Shown here one piece after another: positions 1 through 6,693 of a stretch of DNA of 18,198 nt; position 1 is the first letter of the stretch, and each line of letters starts with the position of its first letter. The notes below the pieces were generated by a model that ran no database searches, was not told the origin of the DNA, and was given only the letters and a program-made list of their open reading frames with translations. This DNA is from Eubacterium sp. (GTDB lineage Bacteria; Bacillota; Clostridia; Oscillospirales; Acutalibacteraceae), in NCBI GenBank assembly GCA_029050995.1, contig JAIDLO010000270.1:1-18198 (forward strand), written 5' to 3'. A program made the translations under genes and the position numbers.

Positions 1-1500
1 GAGGAAAACAAGCTCATCTCCCTCTAAAATAACGGTATCGCCCTTTGGCGTAATCGGCACTTCATTGCGTTCAACGGAAACAATCAGGCAATGCTTGCCC
101 CAATCAATATCGGCTATTTTCTTGCCGTTTATCGAACTGCCCGTTGGTACAACATAGGTTTGAAGCACCTTTTCCCCTGCCTTGGACGGCACATTTGCCT
201 TGCCCTTCAAAATTCTGTCCAGCAAAGCGGAATAAAACGGAGCCGAGCCGAGCATATTTGCCGTTGCATACGAAACAAGGCTGACCGCAACAAGCGGAAG
301 CAGAGTATGCATATTCCCCGTTATTTCAAAAACAACGATAACCCCCGTAAGCGGTGCACGAACAATGGAAGCAAAAAGACCTGCCATACCAAGAACAATA
401 AATTCCTCTCTTAAATCGCCGCTTAAATTGAACAGCTTTGTTGCCTCAACAGCGAAAACAGCACCGATGTATGTTCCAAGCACGGTAAGCGGATACAGCG
501 TTCCGCCGGGTGCACCCGAGCTGAAGCTGAATGCGCCGAAGAAAAATTTTGCAATCAAAAGCAGCAGCATTACAAAAATGCTTGGATGATCCTTTAAAAG
601 AAAATCAACCATACTATGACCGCCGCAAAGCACCTGCGGCAGCAATAAGCCGACAATACCGCTGATTACAAAAACAACAGCCATTTTAAGCCATGCAGGA
701 ATTTTCGTAAATTTCTTGTATAAATCCTGCCCCTTAACCATAACTATATTATATAACGAGCCGAAAACACCTAAGATTAAACCAAAAATGATAATCAGCC
801 AATAATAGCGAAGCGGCAGATTATCGGCATTAAAATTAAAAACTGCCCCTTGCCCGAAAAAGATTTTTGAAACAAAATCTGCCGTAACCGTTGCAACGAT
901 TCCCATACAGAGAATGGCTTTATCAAAGGTATGATGAATCTCCTCAAGCACAAACATAATGCCTGCAAGGGGTGCATTAAACGCAGCAGACATACCTGCG
1001 CCCGCACCGCAGCTCATCATACGCAGCTCAGTTGTTTTATCTGCCTTTGTAAATTGTGCAACACCCTTCGCCGCCATTGCTCCAAACTGAATGCTCGGGC
1101 CCTCTCTGCCGAGTGACAAACCTGCAAAAATAGAGGCTGTGCTTCCAACAAGCTTTGCAAGGATAACGCGAAGCGGATTATGCGTTAAATGCCCTCTGAT
1201 TTCGCCGGTTGTCTGCGGAATGCCCGAACCGCCCGAAAGCGGTTCCCACTTTATAATAAAGGAAACACCTGCGCCAAGCAAGGCAAGCAGAAACAGCCAC
1301 AAAGCCGTTTTAACCGGATTGCCCTGCACATAATCAAGAACAATATATAAATATTCCTCTGCCTTTGAAAGCAGAAATCTGTAAAGCACGCAAACAAGCC
1401 CAGCCGCAATGCCAACCTCAATGCCGCGAACAATAAGATAAAAACTCTCTTTTCTGTGATATTCAATTTTTCTGAAAGTAGATTTTCCTTTTTCTTTCAT
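1..1500 (-). CDS. ClC-type H+/Cl- antiporter with C-terminal TrkA-C (RCK_C) domain, partial at left edge
   Basis: Integral membrane chloride/proton exchanger. The reading frame is open for 500 codons from the ATG at 1500 to the window edge with no stop, so the C-terminus is missing. The ClC signature motifs are visible: GSGIP at residues 91-95 (chloride site serine), GREGP at 131-135 with the gating glutamate E133, a double glutamate at about 186-187 whose second residue fits the internal proton glutamate of exchangers, and the SGAPGG...YP motif around 328-337. Having both glutamates argues for an antiporter rather than a channel (family knowledge). From about residue 430 the protein becomes soluble and resembles a TrkA-C/RCK_C regulatory domain, which in other transporters binds small ligands such as c-di-AMP; the ligand here is unknown. 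The start is supported by AAGGTG six bases upstream. It is transcribed divergently from the NfeD operon. Confidence 0.93.
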   Translation of the reverse strand, partial: MKEKGKSTFRKIEYHRKESFYLIVRGIEVGIAAGLVCVLYRFLLSKAEEYLYIVLDYVQGNPVKTALWLFLLALLGAGVSFIIKWEPLSGGSGIPQTTGEIRGHLTHNPLRVILAKLVGSTASIFAGLSLGREGPSIQFGAMAAKGVAQFTKADKTTELRMMSCGAGAGMSAAFNAPLAGIMFVLEEIHHTFDKAILCMGIVATVTADFVSKIFFGQGAVFNFNADNLPLRYYWLIIIFGLILGVFGSLYNIVMVKGQDLYKKFTKIPAWLKMAVVFVISGIVGLLLPQVLCGGHSMVDFLLKDHPSIFVMLLLLIAKFFFGAFSFSSGAPGGTLYPLTVLGTYIGAVFAVEATKLFNLSGDLREEFIVLGMAGLFASIVRAPLTGVIVVFEITGNMHTLLPLVAVSLVSYATANMLGSAPFYSALLDRILKGKANVPSKAGEKVLQTYVVPTGSSINGKKIADIDWGKHCLIVSVERNEVPITPKGDTVILEGDELVFL

Positions 1501-1555
1501 TTTGAACACCTTAATATTAATATTATTAAATACATATTATATTGCGTTTTTTAAT

Positions 1556-1583
1556 ATTATATTACACAGCAAAAATTTGTCAA
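1556..1583 (-). promoter_or_regulatory. Promoter of the ClC gene
   Basis: On the minus strand TTGACA (1578-1583) is followed after 16 bases by TATAAT (1556-1561), both perfect sigma-A consensus hexamers. Transcription would begin near 1549, giving a very AT-rich leader of about 49 bases with short AATATT palindromes before the start at 1500. Seen directly; activity is inferred. Confidence 0.75.
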
Positions 1584-1607
1584 CTCAGAAAAAATATTGA
1601 CAAAATA

Positions 1608-1636
1608 TTGACAAACTAAAAGTTTTATGGTATAAT
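1608..1636 (+). promoter_or_regulatory. Consensus sigma-A promoter for leader RNA and NfeD-SPFH-YbjQ operon
   Basis: TTGACA at 1608-1613, exactly 17 bases of spacer, and TATAAT at 1631-1636: a textbook perfect promoter. A second TTGACA lies 11 bases upstream (1597-1602), one helical turn away. The predicted start is near 1643. Such a strong promoter fits with downstream control by the terminator at 1733-1767. Confidence 0.85.
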
Positions 1637-1642
1637 TAGCTC

Positions 1643-1871
1643 AACATTGAGGGAGTAATTCCACAAATTCAATTGTGAACTTTTGTCACCAACCGAGGGA
1701 AGAAAGCCTCTGGCAAAGTTTTGAAGAATGAGACTCATATGCGGACTTCCGTGTATGAGTTTTTTTTGAACCATTTTTACGCTCAGGTAATGAAGAGTAA
1801 TTTGAAATTCAAATTATTCTGCATTGCTTAAGCAGAAAAAAATAACAAACAATATAAAAGGAGGTTATCAG
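1643..1871 (+). ncRNA. Structured 5' leader (candidate attenuator or cis-regulatory RNA)
   Basis: About 229 bases separate the predicted transcription start from the NfeD start codon. The first 125 bases are structured: a hairpin CACAA/TTGTG (1662-1666 with 1673-1677); a competing pairing GTGA/TCAC (1675-1678 with 1686-1689); and a composite helix in which TTTG (1682-1685) pairs with CAAA (1714-1717) enclosing CCGAGG (1693-1698) paired to CCTC-T-GG (1707-1713). An intrinsic terminator follows at 1733-1767. Further down a 10-bp stem (1795-1804 with 1810-1819) precedes the ribosome binding site. I could not match it to the consensus of any riboswitch class I know. It could instead be a free small RNA of about 125 bases ending at the terminator. 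Confidence 0.5.
1733..1767 (+). terminator. Intrinsic terminator inside the leader of the NfeD operon
   Basis: A 12-bp stem (1733-1744 with 1749-1760, two G-T wobbles, loop ACTT) runs directly into eight T residues (1760-1767). It lies about 90 bases after the promoter and about 105 bases before the first gene, so it must be read through or prevented for the operon to be expressed: the layout of a transcription attenuator. Confidence 0.8.
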
Positions 1872-2297
1872 ATGATTTGGGTATGGGTTGCCGTTATAGC
1901 AATTGCAATCGTTGTTGAGGTTTTCAGTGCACAGCTTCTTTCAATATGGTTTGCAGTTGGCGGCATTGCAGCTTTGGCAGCAAGCTTTTTAACGGAGAAT
2001 ATTGCAATTCAGATTGCTGTATTTTTTACAGTTTCTATCTTGTCACTTGCCATTATTTATCCGCTTGCAAAAAAATCGCTCAAAACCGAGCATGTTAAAA
2101 CGAATGCAGACCGCTATATCGGTCAGACAGGCGTTGTAACAGAAGCAATATCCAACATTGATGCCAAAGGTCAGGTTAAGGTTGATAATCAAATCTGGTC
2201 GGCACGAAGTGAAAACGAAGAATCTATTTCTGAGGGCACGAAAGTTACTGTTCTTAGAATAGAAGGCGTTAAACTTATTGTTAAAAACGCTGAATAA
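1872..2297 (+). CDS. nfeD: NfeD-like short membrane protein
   Basis: 141-residue short-form NfeD. Hydrophobic segments at about residues 3-22, 24-40 and 44-63 anchor it in the membrane. The C-terminal part (about 84-139) has the glycine-valine-rich strand pattern of the NfeD OB-fold, ending in GTKVTVLRIEGVKLIV. Long NfeD proteins carry a serine protease; this one lacks that domain. Family knowledge: NfeD proteins are encoded beside SPFH/stomatin-like proteins and are thought to act with them in membrane microdomains. The start at 1872 is chosen because a near-perfect ribosome binding site AAAGGAGGT (1857-1865) sits six bases upstream; the frame is open further upstream, but that stretch has no such site. 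First gene of a three-gene operon, 31 bases before the SPFH gene. Confidence 0.88.
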   Translation: MIWVWVAVIAIAIVVEVFSAQLLSIWFAVGGIAALAASFLTENIAIQIAVFFTVSILSLAIIYPLAKKSLKTEHVKTNADRYIGQTGVVTEAISNIDAKGQVKVDNQIWSARSENEESISEGTKVTVLRIEGVKLIVKNAE

Positions 2298-2328
2298 ATA
2301 AATTATATTTTTAAAGGAGATTTTTATT

Positions 2329-3258
2329 ATGGATGCATTATTTTACTTTTTAGGAGCACTCGCTTTAATCATACTTGTTGTTGTTCTTGCAAACATCAAG
2401 GTTATTCCGCAGTCTAAGGCTTATGTTGTTGAAAGACTCGGAAAATATTCCGCTACATGGGAAGCAGGCGGACTCAGATTCAAAATTCCATTTATTGAAA
2501 GAATTGCAAAAATTGTTTCTCTTAAAGAGCAGGTTGTAGACTTTGCGCCGCAGGCTGTTATCACAAAGGATAATGTTACAATGAAGATTGATACCGTTGT
2601 ATTCTTCCAGATTACAGATCCGAAGCTTTACTGCTATGGTGTTGAAGCACCGCTTGCAGCAATTGAAAACCTTACTGCAACAACGCTTCGTAACATCATT
2701 GGCGAAATGGAGCTTGACGCAACCCTTACATCAAGAGATACAATCAACACAAAAATCCGCTCTATCCTTGACGAAGCAACAGATCCTTGGGGCATCAAGG
2801 TAAATCGTGTTGAGCTTAAAAACATTCTTCCTCCAAAAGAAATTCAGGATTCAATGGAGAAGCAGATGAAGGCTGAGCGTGAACGCCGTGAGGCTATCCT
2901 TCGTGCAGAGGGCGACAAGCAGAGCCGTATCCTTGAAGCACAGGGCTTTAAGGAATCAAAAATTCTTGAGGCTGAAGCAGAAAAGCAGTCTGCAATTCTT
3001 CGTGCAGATGCAGTTCGTGAGCAGAAAATCCGCGAAGCAGACGGTGAGGCACAGGCTATTCTTAAAATCAAGCAGGCTGAAGCTGACGGTATCAGAATGA
3101 TTAAGGAAGCTGATCCATCAGATGCTGTTGTTAAAATCAAATCACTTGAAGCATTTGCAAAAGCAGCAGACGGCCAGTCAACCAAAATTATTATCCCAAG
3201 CGAAATTCAGTCACTTGCAGGCCTTGCAGGCGGTCTTGAAGGCGTGCTTAAAAAATAA
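2329..3258 (+). CDS. qmcA: SPFH/band-7 (paraslipin, QmcA-like) membrane scaffold protein
   Basis: 309 residues, normal for the family. An N-terminal membrane anchor (about 4-23) is followed by the SPFH/prohibitin-homology domain (about 25-180). A long charged helix follows (about 180-265) with repeating AEAEKQ / RADAVREQK / EADGEAQ units typical of the coiled coil by which these proteins oligomerise. The end is a short glycine- and leucine-rich tail (residues 290-307). Proteins of this type form membrane microdomain scaffolds and often influence protease access (family knowledge). AAAGGAGA lies eight bases before the start. It sits between NfeD and a YbjQ-family gene with short gaps, so the three are surely co-transcribed. 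No domain is missing; the specific client proteins cannot be told from sequence. Confidence 0.93.
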   Translation: MDALFYFLGALALIILVVVLANIKVIPQSKAYVVERLGKYSATWEAGGLRFKIPFIERIAKIVSLKEQVVDFAPQAVITKDNVTMKIDTVVFFQITDPKLYCYGVEAPLAAIENLTATTLRNIIGEMELDATLTSRDTINTKIRSILDEATDPWGIKVNRVELKNILPPKEIQDSMEKQMKAERERREAILRAEGDKQSRILEAQGFKESKILEAEAEKQSAILRADAVREQKIREADGEAQAILKIKQAEADGIRMIKEADPSDAVVKIKSLEAFAKAADGQSTKIIIPSEIQSLAGLAGGLEGVLKK

Positions 3259-3280
3259 CAAAATATAGAGGAGAATCATT

Positions 3281-3604
3281 ATGATCAGTGTTACAACTCC
3301 AAGCTTTGAAAACGGAGTTATTGTTGAATACAAGGGCATTGTAATGGGCGAGGTTGTTGCAGGCATTAATTTCATTAAGGATTTCGGCGCATCAATCCGA
3401 AACATCATCGGCGGCCGTTCGGAAGGATATGAAGAAGAGCTTATGACCGCAAGAAATGATGCCTTAAGAGAAATGGAAGCAAGGGCTGCCCAAATCGGCG
3501 CAAACGCAGTAGTCGGCGTTAAGATTGATTATGAATCCTTCGGAAACGCAGGTATGATTATGGTTATCGCAACCGGCACAGCCGTTGTTGTTCAGAATAA
3601 ATAA
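3281..3604 (+). CDS. ybjQ: YbjQ/UPF0145 family protein
   Basis: A 107-residue protein matching the whole of the UPF0145/YbjQ family (putative heavy-metal-binding): it begins with the ISVTTPSFE segment, and has the conserved IVEYKGIVMGEVVAG strand region, a charged helix starting GYEEEL around residues 47-70, and the terminal strands ANAVVGVKIDYES and MIMVIATGTAVVV. No signal peptide or membrane segment. Family members form small ring-like oligomers; the function is not established. The ribosome binding site GAGGAGA (3268-3274) lies six bases upstream. It is 22 bases after the SPFH gene and is followed at once by an intrinsic terminator, so it is the last gene of the operon; the link to NfeD/SPFH suggests a membrane-stress role (inference). 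Confidence 0.9.
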   Translation: MISVTTPSFENGVIVEYKGIVMGEVVAGINFIKDFGASIRNIIGGRSEGYEEELMTARNDALREMEARAAQIGANAVVGVKIDYESFGNAGMIMVIATGTAVVVQNK

Positions 3605-3611
3605 AAAATCA

Positions 3612-3638
3612 GCTCCCTCTTGCGAGGGAGCCTTTTTT
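3612..3638 (+). terminator. Intrinsic terminator of the NfeD-SPFH-YbjQ operon
   Basis: An 8-bp stem GCTCCCTC/GAGGGAGC (3612-3619 with 3624-3631), loop TTGC, then C and six T residues (3633-3638), eight bases after the ybjQ stop codon. Confidence 0.92.
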
Positions 3639-3665
3639 GTAGGGTGCGATGACCACATCGCACCG
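3638..3665 (+). repeat. GTAG-foot hairpin repeat, copy A (REP-like)
   Basis: TGTAGG foot, then a perfect 9-bp stem GGTGCGATG/CATCGCACC (3643-3651 with 3656-3664) with loop ACCA, closing with CCG. The foot overlaps the last T of the preceding terminator. No T-run follows, so it is not itself a terminator in this orientation. Confidence 0.7.
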
Positions 3666-3681
3666 CCGATTCAATTTCTAA

Positions 3682-4410
3682 TTATTTATACACACCAACC
3701 GATATAACATTTCTGCTTTTCTTCGTTTTTCCAAGCACGCCGTTATAAATAAATCTGCCCTTACCACGAACGGAAATGATATCCTTCTCTTTCGGAATAT
3801 ACGAAAAATTTTCGCAAAGACGGCTGTTTACATAAATCTTTCGTGCGATAAAAAGCTCCTTAACCGCGCTTCTTGAAAAATTATAAACAGCAGAAACAAG
3901 AACATCCAGCCTTTCGGAAGCAACAACCATCTGCGCTTCTTCGGGCTTTTTAACGGCAGACTCCGGCAATGCTTCAACGATACTGCACTTCACAATCGTA
4001 TGCCGAACCTTTGAAAGTTCCTGAACAATATAATCTGCAATCGTATTCAAGCAGAAAATATAGCCGATATTATCCGCAAGAACAATATCGCCAAGCACCT
4101 CTCTTTTGATTCCAAGCCCCATAAGCGAGCCAAGAAAATCACGATGCGAAAGCTTGTCTGCAAATTTCGGCGAAGCAGGCTCTGCCTTAATAATGCTGAT
4201 CGGAAATTCTGCCTCTTCAGCGTCATAGCCAAAGGCGGCAACGCAACGCTCTGCTCCGTCATATCCGCCGAATAGGCGGTAATCAATATTAAAATGTAAT
4301 ACGCTTAAAACGCTTTCCTCCTCCATATTCAAAAAATCTGAAAAGGTTGTATAAAAGCGTTGTTCAGCGCGGTCTGCAAGCTCTAAAAATCTTTTTTCTG
4401 AATTTTCCAT
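3682..4410 (-). CDS. ylmH: YlmH (RqcP2-like) S4-domain RNA-binding protein
   Basis: 242 residues. The family fingerprint LSHRDFLGSLMGLGIKRE is at residues 88-104 and a C-terminal S4 RNA-binding domain at about 163-225, beginning ASERLDVLVS. In Bacillus subtilis YlmH binds stalled large ribosomal subunits carrying peptidyl-tRNA and assists alanine tailing in ribosome-associated quality control (established for that species; assumed here). In many Firmicutes ylmH lies in the ylm/sepF/divIVA cell-division cluster; here it stands alone, convergent with ybjQ and divergent from ansA. No Shine-Dalgarno sequence precedes the ATG, and the predicted promoter places the first transcribed base at the start codon, so the mRNA is probably leaderless. 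No other start gives a better fit. Confidence 0.9.
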   Translation of the reverse strand: MENSEKRFLELADRAEQRFYTTFSDFLNMEEESVLSVLHFNIDYRLFGGYDGAERCVAAFGYDAEEAEFPISIIKAEPASPKFADKLSHRDFLGSLMGLGIKREVLGDIVLADNIGYIFCLNTIADYIVQELSKVRHTIVKCSIVEALPESAVKKPEEAQMVVASERLDVLVSAVYNFSRSAVKELFIARKIYVNSRLCENFSYIPKEKDIISVRGKGRFIYNGVLGKTKKSRNVISVGVYK

Positions 4411-4416
4411 AGCTTT

Positions 4417-4445
4417 ATTTTAGTATATTCGGATTGTTTTTTCAA
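4417..4445 (-). promoter_or_regulatory. ylmH promoter (leaderless configuration)
   Basis: On the minus strand TTGAAA (4440-4445), 17-base spacer, TAAAAT (4417-4422). Only six bases lie between the -10 box and the A of the ATG at 4410, which puts the expected transcription start on the start codon itself. The -35 box directly abuts that of the divergent ansA promoter. Confidence 0.7.
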
Positions 4446-4462
4446 TAAGAACAGGGTATAAT
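4434..4462 (+). promoter_or_regulatory. ansA promoter
   Basis: TTGTTT (4434-4439), 17-base spacer, TATAAT (4457-4462). Transcription would start near 4469, leaving a leader of only about 12 bases that begins with a weak GGTGA ribosome site. Arranged back to back with the ylmH promoter. Confidence 0.7.
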
Positions 4463-4480
4463 TTATTTGGTGATTCAAAA

Positions 4481-5467
4481 ATGAAAATATTAGTACTGTT
4501 TACAGGCGGAACAATCGGCTGTTCCTCAAGCGGCGGCGTTATTTCTCCGAACGAGGAAAACACAAAACTTCTGCTTGAGCTTTATAAAAAAGAATACGGC
4601 AAAGCTGTTGATTTTGAAATTGCAGAGCCGTATTACGCTTTAAGCGAAAATAACACAGGCAAAACAATAGAAAATTTAATTTCAGCAGTCTGCAACGCTA
4701 TGCAAAAGAATTACAGCGGTATAATCGTTACACACGGAACAGATACCCTGCAGTATTCCGCCGCAGCACTTTCCTATGCACTCGGCAGCAGCACGATACC
4801 CGTTTTGCTTGTTTCAAGCAATTATGTACTTACAGATGAAAAGGCAAACGGACTTTCAAACTTTGCAGCAGCCGTTGATTTTATTGAAAAAGGGTATGGA
4901 AACGGCGTTTTTGTACCTTATAAAAACAGTGACGGCAAGGTTTATGTACACCGTGCAGGCAGACTTTTACAGCACAGCGAGCTTGCCGATGATGTTTTCA
5001 GCATTAAAAATAAATATTACGGAAGCTACAACGGAGATACCTTTATTGAAAACCCCGACTTTGATGAACGAGAGGATGAAATCAAGCCCTTTGGCAAGAT
5101 CAAGCTTTCCGAATTCAGCAATGCAATCAAAGTATTCAACGCATATGTAGGCAATGCATATCCGCAGATTGATGAAACCACAAAAGCCGTTTTGATAAAA
5201 ACCTACCATTCGGGCACAATCTGCACGGATAATGACAGCTTCAAGCAATTTGCAGAAGCAATAAAAAGTAAAAAAATTCCCTGCTATATTTGCGGTGCAG
5301 AAAACAGGGAAATCTACGAAAGCGCAAAGGTGTTTGCAGAATACGGCATAATCGTTCTGCCCCCTGCTGCTTTTATATCGCAGTATATGAAGCTGTGGAT
5401 TGCAGCGGAAAATAATGTTGATTTTAATGATATCTATAATAAATCATTAGGCGGGGATTTGTTATAA
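4481..5467 (+). CDS. ansA: L-asparaginase
   Basis: 328 residues, the usual length of a cytoplasmic bacterial asparaginase; no signal peptide. It hydrolyses L-asparagine to aspartate and ammonia. Both active-site signatures are intact: FTGGTIG at residues 7-13 with nucleophile T11, and THGTDT at 84-89 with the second threonine T87 and D88. The smaller C-terminal domain runs from about residue 215 and includes the IKTYHSGTI segment. The start ATG at 4481 lies just after a good promoter; its ribosome site (GGTGA) is weak. It is a single-gene unit: promoter directly upstream and a hairpin/T-run (5527-5553) downstream. Type I versus type II cannot be settled by eye, but the lack of an export signal favours the cytosolic type. 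Confidence 0.92.
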   Translation: MKILVLFTGGTIGCSSSGGVISPNEENTKLLLELYKKEYGKAVDFEIAEPYYALSENNTGKTIENLISAVCNAMQKNYSGIIVTHGTDTLQYSAAALSYALGSSTIPVLLVSSNYVLTDEKANGLSNFAAAVDFIEKGYGNGVFVPYKNSDGKVYVHRAGRLLQHSELADDVFSIKNKYYGSYNGDTFIENPDFDEREDEIKPFGKIKLSEFSNAIKVFNAYVGNAYPQIDETTKAVLIKTYHSGTICTDNDSFKQFAEAIKSKKIPCYICGAENREIYESAKVFAEYGIIVLPPAAFISQYMKLWIAAENNVDFNDIYNKSLGGDLL

Positions 5468-5475
5468 AATAAGTT

Positions 5476-5500
5476 CGGGACGGGCAACCCGTCCCCTACA
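5476..5500 (-). repeat. GTAG-foot hairpin repeat, copy B1
   Basis: Read on the minus strand: TGTAGG foot, 8-bp perfect stem GGGACGGG/CCCGTCCC with loop TTG, closing CCCG. It forms a head-to-head inverted pair with copy B2 across a 21-base spacer. Confidence 0.7.
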
Positions 5501-5521
5501 ATTTCTGTTGAAACAAACAAT

Positions 5522-5546
5522 CGTAGGGGCGAGCATTGCTCGTCCG
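5522..5546 (+). repeat. GTAG-foot hairpin repeat, copy B2
   Basis: CGTAGG foot and an 8-bp stem (5527-5534 with 5538-5545, one G-T wobble), loop ATT, closing CCG. Almost identical to the reverse complement of copy C3 about 2.8 kb away. Confidence 0.72.
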
Positions 5547-5553
5547 TTTTTTT
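5527..5553 (+). terminator. ansA terminator formed by repeat copy B2
   Basis: The B2 stem-loop is followed by G and seven T residues (5547-5553), giving a complete intrinsic terminator 60 bases after the ansA stop codon. The repeat thus doubles as the transcription terminator. Confidence 0.78.
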
Positions 5554-5556
5554 ATG

Positions 5557-5584
5557 AAAAAAAGCAGGGTATAAAACCCTGCTT
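5557..5584 (-). terminator. gap terminator
   Basis: On the minus strand a 9-bp stem AAGCAGGGT/ACCCTGCTT (5562-5570 with 5576-5584), five-base loop, runs into seven T residues (5557-5563 as A on the plus strand), 30 bases after the gap stop codon. Together with the ansA terminator it separates two convergent genes. Confidence 0.9.
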
Positions 5585-5614
5585 CATTTATTTATTGCTT
5601 TGTCAGCGTTCAGC

Positions 5615-6628
5615 TTAGCCAAGTTCTGAAAAGTACTTGATTGTGCGAACCATCTGTGAAGTATAGCTGTTCTCGTTATCATACCAAGAAACAACCTGAA
5701 CCTCATAAAGGCCATCGCCAAGTGGAAGAACCATTGTCTGAGTAGCATCAAAGAGTGAGCCAAAACGCATACCAACGATATCTGAAGAAACGATTTCATC
5801 AGTGTTGTAGCCGAAGCTCTCATTTGAAGCAGCCTTCATAGCAGCGTTGATGCCGTCAACAGTTACATCGTCGCCCTTAACAACAGCTGTAAGGATTGTT
5901 GTTGAACCTGTTGGGGTAGGAACACGCTGAGCAGAACCGATAAGTTTGCCGTTAAGCTCAGGAATTACAAGGCCGATAGCCTTTGCAGCACCTGTTGAGT
6001 TTGGAACGATGTTAACAGCAGCAGCACGAGAACGACGAAGATCGCCTTTTCTCTGAGGGCCGTCAAGTGTCATCTGATCGCCTGTGTAAGCATGGATTGT
6101 GCACATGATACCGCTCTGAACCTCTGCATAATCGTTAAGAGCCTTAGCCATAGGAGCAAGGCAGTTTGTTGTGCAAGAAGCAGCAGAAATAACTGTATCT
6201 TCAGCTGTAAGCTTATCATGGTTTACATTGTAAACGATTGTAGGAAGATCGTTTCCTGCAGGAGCAGAAATAACAACCTTACGAGCACCAGCCTTAACAT
6301 GAGCAGATGCCTTATCCTTTGAGCAGTAGAAGCCTGTGCATTCAAGAACAACATCTACACCAAGCTCGCCCCAAGGAAGCTCTTCAGCGTTAGCCTTTGC
6401 ATAAATTTTAATTTCTTTACCATCTACGATGATTGAATCATCAGTTGCTTCAACTGTATCAGCAAGAGCGTACTTACCCTGTGATGAATCATACTTAAGA
6501 AGATGAGCAAGCATCTTTGGGCTTGTAAGATCGTTGATAGCAACAACCTCATAACCTTCAGCACCAAACATCTGGCGGAAAGCAAGACGACCGATACGGC
6601 CAAAACCATTAATAGCAACCTTTACCAT
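5615..6628 (-). CDS. gap: Glyceraldehyde-3-phosphate dehydrogenase (type I, NAD-dependent)
   Basis: 337-residue cytosolic glycolytic enzyme converting glyceraldehyde-3-phosphate, NAD+ and phosphate to 1,3-bisphosphoglycerate. The Rossmann signature INGFGRIGR is at residues 6-14, D33 following INDL-type strand two favours NAD over NADP, and the catalytic SCTTNC motif is at 151-156 with nucleophile C152 and base H179. The C-terminal WYDNENSY motif is intact. An excellent ribosome site GGAGGT lies eight bases before the ATG. It has its own strong promoter and terminator, so it is monocistronic rather than part of the gap-pgk-tpi operon seen in many Firmicutes; pgk and tpi are not in this window. 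Confidence 0.98.
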   Translation of the reverse strand: MVKVAINGFGRIGRLAFRQMFGAEGYEVVAINDLTSPKMLAHLLKYDSSQGKYALADTVEATDDSIIVDGKEIKIYAKANAEELPWGELGVDVVLECTGFYCSKDKASAHVKAGARKVVISAPAGNDLPTIVYNVNHDKLTAEDTVISAASCTTNCLAPMAKALNDYAEVQSGIMCTIHAYTGDQMTLDGPQRKGDLRRSRAAAVNIVPNSTGAAKAIGLVIPELNGKLIGSAQRVPTPTGSTTILTAVVKGDDVTVDGINAAMKAASNESFGYNTDEIVSSDIVGMRFGSLFDATQTMVLPLGDGLYEVQVVSWYDNENSYTSQMVRTIKYFSELG

Positions 6629-6660
6629 TTGGAATTACCTCCGAAAAATAATGATTATTT

Positions 6661-6684
6661 AAAATATCGCATTGCCGATATTTT
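6661..6684 (-). promoter_or_regulatory. Perfect inverted repeat in the gap 5' leader
   Basis: AAAATATCG (6661-6669), six-base loop, CGATATTTT (6676-6684): a perfect 9-bp inverted repeat starting about three bases after the predicted transcription start. It may be a 5' stem-loop that stabilises a highly expressed mRNA, or a repressor operator. It does not fit the Rex operator consensus. Confidence 0.5.
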
Positions 6685-6693
6685 ATTGCTTAT

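Noticed and set aside
91..414. Plus-strand open frame over the ClC gene
   Set aside because: The minus strand encodes a continuous ClC protein with all signature motifs here; the plus-strand frame is a shadow.
1727..1767. Resemblance of the leader terminator hairpin to group II intron domain V
   Set aside because: Length and loop position are similar, but the stem is continuous without the two-base bulge or catalytic triad, no reverse transcriptase gene is near, and the T8 tail explains it as a terminator.
1824..1871. Extended N-terminus for NfeD (16 more residues)
   Set aside because: The extension is charged, has no ribosome site, and would contain the AAAGGAGGT that serves the start at 1872.
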